From Aporrectodea caliginosa (Eukaryota; Annelida; Clitellata; Crassiclitellata; Lumbricidae), in the NCBI GenBank assembly GCA_020284085.1, contig JACEVL010000949.1, positions 175,001 to 239,000 on the forward strand: a DNA stretch of 64,000 nucleotides. The letters run 5' to 3'. Each line of letters starts with the position of its first letter. The stretch's first letter is position 1. Under the pieces are notes generated by a model. The model saw only the letters and a list, made by a program, of their open reading frames with translations. It was not told the origin of the DNA and searched no databases. The position numbers and the translations under genes were made by a program. Below, one piece after another: positions 58,001 through 64,000 of the stretch.

Positions 58001-58946
58001 GAAAGGAGGCAGTGCAGAAGGAGAAGTTTTTGAATTAGCACCAAACAAGGCAACTCGGGGACATAGGTATAAATTATCGCTGGTTACGGAACCGTCCGGA
58101 CGGTGCCGTTATTTCTTTTCTACGGAACCCGTCCGCAAATAATCTATGGGCGATTGCACATATCTATGGCGTGTACAACTGTACATCCGGTTGAAATAAA
58201 TATTGGCAAAAGCCTGTCACGTGAACTTGTTGTCTTCCCGTCGAATTTTTATATGGCGGACAACTTGAGGGTCGATTAGGGCCAGGTTAGTATTCGTGTG
58301 GTCGTTTAGTGTCAAATTAGGCGTCGTGAGGGTCGGTTAGGGTCAGGGTTAGGGTTAGTTTCGTTAATCCCTTAACTACTGCGCTATTGATGGTTCGGCT
58401 TTCACGCCATAGATATGTGCAATCGCCCATAGATTATTTGCGGACGGTTCCGTAGAAAAGAAATTACGGCACCGTCCGGACGGTTCCGCCAGCCAGTGCC
58501 ATAAATTATTTAAGAAACCGAAAGGGACATTAGGACAGAAATGCTTCATTGCAAGAGTTGTAGATTTGTGGAATAGTTTGGATGATAGTACTGTCTCAGT
58601 GGACACTATCACAGCTTTTAAGAAGAAGCTAGGAAAATTGGGCTATTAATCATATTCCAGGTTAATTGCAGTGGTTCTAACACAGACTAAACGTCTTCTG
58701 AACCACTTAAACCCTTGTTATGTTATGTTATGTTATGTTATGTTATGGCTGCGGCACGCACGACACATGCAGTGAAAGCGTTTGGTAGTTACTTAAATTT
58801 ACTGTTAACAGTAAATGAAAATTACAGCGTATTTTACTAATTAATCCGTAGCAGTTGCTTACATTTTGCCCACCAGGAAATTTAAGAGACGAACAATCTA
58901 CTGATAAAAACGACGCCAGTCGCTTTAATTCACGTTTCGCCTCCAT
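52355..58946 (-). CDS. EEF1E1: EEF1E1 / AIMP3 (p18), six exons, complete
   Basis: Minus-strand exons 58946-58863, 57130-57034, 54596-54493, 53712-53617, 53041-52982 and 52441-52355 join in phase to 528 nt (175 aa, as in vertebrate EEF1E1 of about 174). All introns are GT-AG. The family member is a GST-fold scaffold subunit of the cytosolic multi-tRNA-synthetase complex, known to bind methionyl-tRNA synthetase and to have a nuclear DNA-damage role. Diagnostic stretches are VPSLQTSNG, EEAFVNQWLEYRV, YLVGNRLTLADVILYFGLH, NVSRWFNQ|VQH and the C-terminus IYTKGSSH. Residues 66-155 form the GST C-terminal-like helical domain. The N-terminal thioredoxin-like part is reduced, as usual for this protein. 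Introns 1 and 2 carry a LINE with a nested MITE and a hAT element. Confidence 0.96.
52982..53041 (-). CDS. EEF1E1: EEF1E1 exon 5
   Basis: A 60-nt phase-0 exon after acceptor CTTTTTGTTTCAG. Encodes SNMTFYDKEQCLNVSRWFNQ before donor GTATAA. The NVSRWF motif is a family hallmark. Confidence 0.94.
53617..53712 (-). CDS. EEF1E1: EEF1E1 exon 4
   Basis: A 96-nt phase-0 exon. Encodes ELNNFLSDRGYLVGNRLTLA then DVILYFGLHPAF, before the consensus donor GTAAGT. This is the N-capping-box region of the GST C-terminal fold (LTLADV). Confidence 0.96.
54493..54596 (-). CDS. EEF1E1: EEF1E1 exon 3
   Basis: 104 nt: two bases completing Gly61, then SNKQEEAFVNQWLEYRVLNV and DRCSNDRDLQNVLK. Acceptor TTTTTCCTAG, donor GTATTT. 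Confidence 0.96.
54797..56845. mobile_element. hAT element (54805-56837) in EEF1E1 intron 2, 8-bp TSD
   Basis: Perfect 8-bp duplications GTAAACAG (54797-54804, 56838-56845) bracket imperfect ends CATGGGCGTCGAGAGCC and, complemented, CAGGGCCGATGCCCGAGAG. GGGCCCCGGGGCAG recurs just inside both ends in inverted orientation. The 2033-bp interior holds an (AAT)n run and frames at 56162-56949 without a recognisable transposase. It probably derives from an autonomous element by decay or deletion. Confidence 0.85.
54955..55030. repeat. (AAT)n microsatellite
   Basis: About 22 AAT triplets inside the hAT element, followed by degenerate GATAAT repeats to about 55080. Confidence 0.92.
57034..57130 (-). 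CDS. EEF1E1: EEF1E1 exon 2
   Basis: 97 nt after acceptor GATATTTTAG. Encodes VPSLQTSNGVKTKGLITVAK then HLTRESSKTDLL plus one base of Gly61, before donor GTAACA. Confidence 0.96.
57178..57385 (-). mobile_element. SINE with LINE-type tail, EEF1E1 intron 1
   Basis: The minus strand carries the same body as 51850-52045 (GGGCCCGCCACTGGTGACTC, TTCTGGCTTACTGTGCATTG). It ends GAGCACCTCTGAGTAGATCT, CTTGAAGAGGCGCTATATAA, then TTCTCA and (GAAT)n. This is the better-preserved copy. Confidence 0.85.
57490..58747 (+). pseudogene. LINE RT C-terminal region in EEF1E1 intron 1, split by MITE C
   Basis: Reads WSQDWQMLFNVEKCSVMHMG, then after a one-base frame change ERDLGVIMHKSAKPSRQCAE, RRTIVTRDKDTILRLYKSLV, RPQLEYCIQVWSPYL and KLEKVQRRATKMIWGY. 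A second one-base loss precedes the inserted MITE (58078-58500). After it come FKKPKGTLGQKCFIARVVDL and WNSLDDSTVS and the true LINE stop at about 58646-58648. The 3' tail is (TTATG)n at 58716-58747. It is antisense to EEF1E1 and ends about 115 bp from exon 1. Confidence 0.88.
58069..58509. mobile_element. MITE C (58078-58500) with 9-bp TSD and telomere-like core
   Basis: The 9-bp duplication ATAAATTAT (58069-58077, 58501-58509) flanks inverted ends of about 95 bp. These run from CTGGTTACGGAACCGTCCGG to CACATATCTATGGCGTG on the left, with the complement on the right. The core (about 58265-58365) has three degenerate copies of GAGGGTCGGTTAGGGTCAGG ending in GGGTTAGGGTTAG. A 9-bp duplication with long inverted repeats fits a MULE-like element, though the family is not proven. 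Confidence 0.9.
58863..58946 (-). CDS. EEF1E1: EEF1E1 exon 1 (start)
   Basis: ATG in a good initiation context (AAAAATGG). Encodes MEAKRELKRLASFLSVDCSS then LKFPGGQN, before donor GTAAGC. Phase 0 into exon 2 (VPSLQTSNG). Confidence 0.93.
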
Positions 58947-59403
58947 TTTTCGCTTACGAAATATTGCACCGGAGACGCCTCTATTTATTTTATAATCCGT
59001 GATTGATTCAGTAGCGCCATCCTGTGGTTGACCTTCTCATAAGTTGCGCAACAGTTACCGGCTTACGAAATGCTTCTTTACATAATATAAATTAATATTA
59101 TGTAATAATATACTTTTGATAGTATTTTATTAATTTATTAATATATGCTTTTTTACTTATGTAAGGCTGGCCAAAAGTTGCAAGTAAAAATTGCCAAGCA
59201 TGTACACGTGGGATTGGATCATTGGAGGATCGATGCTCACATGGATTCAAAGCAGTTCCCTAAGCTAGCCTGAGAGAACAGCCATGGGCATGAAGTGTTA
59301 GCGACTTCTGTTTCCCTAGCGTACGAGGGCGAATTGCCGGTTCTCTACCACACATGGTCTAACTAATTCCCACCGACAATGTACGGTCAGTGTAGCCTAC
59401 ACT

Positions 59404-60840
59404 GTGTACAGTCCCCAACAACAATGGCATATGGCGCCCATATGGGCATCATATGCGATCCCATATGGTAATGATCCCTAGATTCGTCTGGTTTGCACCC
59501 GATAGCCCATATTGATTGCATATGTGAAAGTCATCTGGGCTTGATACAGCATCGATATGGCATACATATGGTCGGAGGTTATCTAAACCATATGTATGAC
59601 ATATAGATTCCAGATGGTCAATCAATCTGTATTTCATATGCAATCTATATGTTGTCTATATGTAACCGACTTATCTACACCATATGTATGACATATAGAT
59701 TCCAGATGGTCAATCAATCTGTATTTCATATGCAATCTATATGTTGTCTATATGTAACTGACTTATCTACACCATATGTATGACATATAGATTCCAGATG
59801 GTCAATCAATCTGTATTTCATATGCAATCTATATGTTGTCTATATGTAACCGACTTATCTACACCATATGTATGACATATAGATTCCAGATGGTCAATCA
59901 ATCTGTATTTCATATGCAATCTATATGTTGTCTATATGTAACCGACTTATCTACACCATATGTATGACATATAGATTCCAGATGGTCAATCAATCTGTAT
60001 TTCATATGCAATCTATATATGTCTATATGTCTATATGTACACCATATGTATGACATATAGATCTCAATCAATCTGTATTTCATATGCAATCTATATGTTG
60101 TCTATATGTAACCGACTTATCTACACCATATGTATGACATATAGATTCCAGATGGTCAATCAATCTGTATTTCATATGCAATCTATATGTTGTCTATATA
60201 TCCAGATGGTCAATCAATCTGTATTTCATATGCAATCTATATGTTGTCTATATGTAACCGACTTATCTACACCATATGTATGACATATAGATTCCATGTT
60301 GTCTATATGGTCAATCAATCAGATGGTATTTCATATGCAATCTATATGTTGTCTATATGTAACCGACTTATCTACACCATATGTATGACATATAGATTCC
60401 AGATGGTCAATCAATCTGTATTTCATATGCAATCTATATGTTGTCTATATGTAACCGACTTATCTACACCATATGTATGACATATAGATTCCAGATGGTC
60501 AATCAATCTGTATTTCATATGCAATCTATATGTTGTCTATATGTAACCGACTTATCTACACCATATGTATGACATATAGATTCCAGATGGTCAATCAATC
60601 TGTATTTCATATGCAATCTATATGTTGTCTATATGTAACCGACTTATCTACACCATATGTATGACATATAGATTCCAGATGGTCAGTATATGTAACTAGA
60701 TTATCAACATCATGTATATGCCATATAGATCAAAGATGGTTTACCAATCTGTGATCCATAAGTAATGCACATCAGTAGACCATCAGGGCTCTATATGGTA
60801 ACCACAATTCTCTATATGGTAACCACAATTTTTTTTACAA
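59404..60840. repeat. 92-bp satellite rich in CATATG
   Basis: About 12 units of 92 bp between 59574 and 60690. Each runs CCGACTTATCTACACCATAT, GTATGACATATAGATTCCAG, ATGGTCAATCAATCTGTATT, TCATATGCAATCTATATGTT, GTCTATATGTAA. Two or three units are shortened or rearranged (60000-60070, 60195-60340). Decayed units extend to 59404 and 60840. The array sits upstream of the EEF1E1 start. Frames such as 60035-60480 are satellite translation. Confidence 0.95.
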
Positions 60841-60849
60841 GTACCGTAA

Positions 60850-61270
60850 TCATTCATTCACTTCGTTTACTGAATTGAAAACATGTAAGATACAGATTGA
60901 CATAAAACATTAACGTGGCCATCGAGAAACAACTGGTAGAACCAGAAGGAACCAGAGTCCCACTTAAATAGGGTAACCAAATTAAAGGCAGTGCAGAAGG
61001 CAATGCAGATGAATTAAACATGTATCAAAATCGTAACTATAGAAAAAATAATCAGGCTATCAATGTACATGTATCTGCATTCTGCATACAACTCAATTAC
61101 TCGAGTGTTATTACTGTAACTAAACTTGGGAGAATAATGAATACTAATACTGTCTAATATCAGTGTCAGTCTGAAGCAACCGCTGACCAAAATACATGAA
61201 AAAGTCCATCAAACATTTGTTCTCATTTACTTAAGAAAGATCAGCTACTTTGTTATCAAATGCAGTGTTA
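60850..61270. other. Region before the gypsy frame, nothing recognised
   Basis: No 5' LTR or primer-binding site recognised here, so the gypsy element appears 5'-truncated or its leader is not identifiable. Confidence 0.4.
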
Positions 61271-61288
61271 TGACCAATCTAAGTTATA

Positions 61289-63598
61289 ATGGCATTTCAG
61301 TCACTGTCACACATGCTCTCATCACAAAATGTGTTCTCAACGGCGGACCTCGACGTCTTTTCTTTTCTGTCTCGAGAATTTGTGAAGAAGGCAGCACATT
61401 TCAGTNCAGGATTCGAGAAGGATTACGAAGGATTGGAGAATTTGATTTTAAGGGATCAGTTCTTCTCAACGTGTTCCATGGAATTGAAGACATTCCTCAC
61501 GGAGAAAGGAAAGATCAGCCTTAAGGAAATGCTAACCCATGCTGAGTCTTACATAGAAGCTCATGGTTACAAACATGGAGACACGACAATGAAATCCATA
61601 GTAAGATTTTCTCAGGACAGGAATCAAAATCGAGGATACGAAGAAGAGACTAAAGACAAAGTTGTTAACACAACAAATAGAAGTAGAACTGAAACTAGAT
61701 TTGATGAGGAGACCAATTGCAATAAGTCTAGAAACAGAACATATAGCAGAGAAAGAGGACAATCTGTTGAACATAAGATTGTTTGCTATTTGTGTGGAGG
61801 TCAAGGTCATAAGGCAAGTCATTGCCCGAATAAGCTTAAAGGTGTTGTCAAACACACGACAGCAGCCATACAAGTAGTACAGAATAGCGCGTATAAAGTG
61901 AAAAATGGAATACTTAAACAAGATACAAGACAGAGACCAGAAGTGAGTGATATACAAACGACTCCGATATGGGATGAGGTACCGGTATCGATTAACAGGG
62001 TGGCGAGTGCCATTGTAGCAATTGATGGCAATCCATTGAACCTGAACGAAGAAGAAAAATCAGTTAGAGTTAACGGAAAGGAAGTTGAGTGTATTTATGA
62101 TTCGGGAGCAACATGCTGTGTGGTGAAGAGAGAACTTATAGACAAGTCAGATTTGACAGGGAAGGAAGCAATGTGTACACTGATAGATGGAAGTACACGT
62201 TACTATCCAACAGCTAATGTTGATGTAGATAGTGAATATTATACTGGGCAGGTGGAAGCCTTAGTGATGGATAATCCAGTGAAACCTATGATTATTGGAA
62301 AAATCAGTGGAATCAAGTACATGTTGAGTAAAGATAAGAAGAGTGATGCATTACCCAACATTTGCAATGAAACGAAGAATATACAAAGAGACAGAGGTGA
62401 AATATACACGGACTTAGAAACACAGAGGCATAGGTCAACGGGTGTAGATGACGTCACAGATAAGCCGATTGTAAGAAATGACGTACATTCAACGGTCGTT
62501 ACTGGAATACGGTCATCGAGGAAGAGGAATAAAAAGCGTAAGATTACTAAATCAGCTGAGACGATAGAGGTCAAAGAAACTTCTAGTGATATTGAGATAT
62601 TGCGAGAGGAAATAAAGAATGCATATGATTGCATATTAAAATTAAAAGAACGCATTGATCAAACTTGTGTAAAGGAACCGAAGGTGACGAACAAAGTGAA
62701 TGTCAAAAATAAAAAGAATCATGACAGAGGAGATGAAGTTGATAAGAAGTCAAGTGTCAATCATAAAGAAATACATGATACAGAGACTGTTGCCTTTGTA
62801 TCAGCTGTAGTACATGATGGAGGGATAGGACTGAAAAGAGAGGAAGAAATTCTAGAGCTCTACAATAGTGAGCAAACAAAAGATTACAGTGATGTAGACA
62901 AGAATCCTAATCTGTATGAGAAAATAGATTTTAGTGGACACACACTTAGAGACAATAATATAAGTCCTAAGGTGGAATTGGTTGACAAGATTGTGGACAG
63001 ACCGAGGCCGCAAACTAAGAAGCAAGTGAGAAGCTTTCTGGGGGCAGTAAATTACTACCGAAAGTTCATTCCACACTGTGCTGAACTTATGGCGCCTTTG
63101 TCTGATCTAACTAAGAAGTTGTCACCGAATGTAGTAGAGTGGAATCCAGAATTGGATAAGGCCTTTAAAGAGTTAAAGGGAGTATTAGCTAAGGCACCAA
63201 TTTTGAAGCTGCCTGATTTAAACAAAGAGTTCGTTATTCAGACAGATGCTTCAGGGGTAGGACTTGGGTGTGTTCTGATGCAGACCTATGATGGTATTAA
63301 CCACCCAGTCGCTTATGCAAGTAGGAAGTTGTTGGAAAGAGAAAGGCGATACTCTGTGGAGGAAAGAGAGTGTCTGGCTATTATGTGGGGAATTGAGAAA
63401 TTCGACAGGTATTTGTTTGGAAAGCAGTTTGTGATCGAGACGGACCACTGCGGATTGCAGTATATGAGAGAAGGACGAATGAAGAACGCAAGGGTGATGA
63501 GATGGAGTCTTGCCCTGCAGAATTATAGCTTTAAGGTGAATTACATTAAAGGATGTAATAATGTAATATCCGACTATCTCAGTAGGGGTCTGATATAG
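61289..63598 (+). CDS. Ty3/gypsy-type gag-protease-RNase H frame lacking RT core and integrase
   Basis: One open frame of 769 codons with a single ambiguous base (N at 61406). The order is: gag-like segment (LILRDQFFSTCSMELKTFL near residues 50-75); zinc knuckle CX2CX4HX4C at about residues 166-179 (CYLCGGQGHKASHC); retropepsin-type DSGA at about residue 271; a charged spacer; the RT thumb/connection (FLGAVNYYRKFIP, about residue 583); and RNase H with its acidic residues (QTDASGVGLG near 653, YSVEERECLAIMWG, ETDHCGLQYM, ISDYLSR). The polymerase palm with its catalytic Asp pair is missing. The frame stops right after RNase H, so there is no integrase. It is therefore a non-autonomous derivative. 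The first ATG may not be the native gag start. Confidence 0.88.
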   Translation: MAFQSLSHMLSSQNVFSTADLDVFSFLSREFVKKAAHFSXGFEKDYEGLENLILRDQFFSTCSMELKTFLTEKGKISLKEMLTHAESYIEAHGYKHGDTTMKSIVRFSQDRNQNRGYEEETKDKVVNTTNRSRTETRFDEETNCNKSRNRTYSRERGQSVEHKIVCYLCGGQGHKASHCPNKLKGVVKHTTAAIQVVQNSAYKVKNGILKQDTRQRPEVSDIQTTPIWDEVPVSINRVASAIVAIDGNPLNLNEEEKSVRVNGKEVECIYDSGATCCVVKRELIDKSDLTGKEAMCTLIDGSTRYYPTANVDVDSEYYTGQVEALVMDNPVKPMIIGKISGIKYMLSKDKKSDALPNICNETKNIQRDRGEIYTDLETQRHRSTGVDDVTDKPIVRNDVHSTVVTGIRSSRKRNKKRKITKSAETIEVKETSSDIEILREEIKNAYDCILKLKERIDQTCVKEPKVTNKVNVKNKKNHDRGDEVDKKSSVNHKEIHDTETVAFVSAVVHDGGIGLKREEEILELYNSEQTKDYSDVDKNPNLYEKIDFSGHTLRDNNISPKVELVDKIVDRPRPQTKKQVRSFLGAVNYYRKFIPHCAELMAPLSDLTKKLSPNVVEWNPELDKAFKELKGVLAKAPILKLPDLNKEFVIQTDASGVGLGCVLMQTYDGINHPVAYASRKLLERERRYSVEERECLAIMWGIEKFDRYLFGKQFVIETDHCGLQYMREGRMKNARVMRWSLALQNYSFKVNYIKGCNNVISDYLSRGLI

Positions 63599-63763
63599 GA
63601 AGTAGATAATTTAATAGAAACCTGTAGGAATATAAATATTTATATAGAATAGGTATGTAGCATTGTTGTTGTTGTTTTATACATGTAGTTTAGATAATAA
63701 TATAAGTAATTAACAAGTAGTTTGATAAGAAGGTTAGGTAGATAAAGCCTGTAGACAGTCTTT

Positions 63764-63774
63764 AAAAAGAGGGG
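63764..63774 (+). promoter_or_regulatory. Polypurine tract of the gypsy element
   Basis: AAAAAGAGGGG lies six bases before the LTR start, the usual site for plus-strand priming in LTR retrotransposons. Confidence 0.8.
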
Positions 63775-63780
63775 CCTTAT

Positions 63781-64000
63781 TGTAGCGAAATATAACTTAT
63801 CAAATCTATTGTTAGTTTACTTAATTAATTAATTAATTTCTAAGGTTAGGATAAGATAGTCAATTACGGGTGGCATTTAGTTAATTCATGAGTGGCTTTC
63901 ATTAATACGTAATTAACTGCCTAGCGAACCGTTAAAACAGCGTTAACGGCTCCATGACGTAATACGATTTATCCAAGCGTTACCGTGACGACGTAATGAA
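63781..64000 (+). mobile_element. 3' LTR of the gypsy element, cut by the window end
   Basis: Starts TGTAGCGAAATATAACTTAT directly after the polypurine tract. A diverged, inverted relative runs from 28241 downward, confirming that this is a dispersed LTR. Contains (TTAA)n and ACGTAAT-rich sequence. The right end lies outside the window. Confidence 0.85.

Overview
The window is eukaryotic, almost certainly from a marine invertebrate animal. The evidence is two multi-exon, intron-rich metazoan genes with GT-AG introns, AT-rich DNA outside the satellites, many animal-type LINE, SINE, hAT and LTR relics, and very large satellite arrays. The species cannot be fixed from sequence alone; a deuterostome or lophotrochozoan is my best guess. 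There are no bacterial operons, CRISPR arrays or rRNA genes. Most long open frames here are satellite or transposon artefacts.

Two complete host genes are assembled from spliced exons with consistent phases. (1) An acid sphingomyelinase-like phosphodiesterase (SMPDL3 family) lies on the + strand in six exons from 41659 to 50119. It encodes 525 aa, with a signal peptide, all the metal-ligand motifs and an unusual C-terminal membrane anchor. (2) EEF1E1/AIMP3 (p18 of the multi-tRNA-synthetase complex) lies on the - strand in six exons from 58946 down to 52355 and encodes 175 aa. The two genes converge tail to tail with about 2.2 kb between stop codons, and their introns hold SINEs, LINE remnants, hAT elements and MITEs. 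A possible terminal exon of an unidentified gene is at 27121-27224.

Layout. 1-9960: intergenic DNA with microsatellites, a diverged duplication and two hAT elements with 8-bp target duplications. 9960-25865: about 16 kb of satellite. It consists of a 41-bp hairpin-bearing repeat with inverted blocks and a higher-order structure, split by a 7.4-kb array of a 13-bp repeat and by a LINE 3' end. 25980-41400: a transposon graveyard with LINE fragments, a TIR MITE, a minus-strand LTR, tRNA-derived SINEs, hAT elements, a piggyBac-like MITE inside a LINE with a local duplication, and a foldback hAT composite. 41400-59000: the two host genes. 59400-60840: a 92-bp CATATG-rich satellite. 61289-64000: a Ty3/gypsy-type element with one long frame (gag, zinc knuckle, protease, RNase H) that lacks the reverse transcriptase catalytic core and integrase, followed by a polypurine tract and the start of its 3' LTR. 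A relative of that LTR lies inverted at about 27600-28241.

The most unusual points are four. The satellite block is very large. Three MITEs with different termini share a telomere-like GGTTAGGGTCAGG core. Several insertions are resolved to the base by target duplications, and removing two of them on paper restores LINE reading frames. The gypsy derivative has lost its polymerase core yet remains open.
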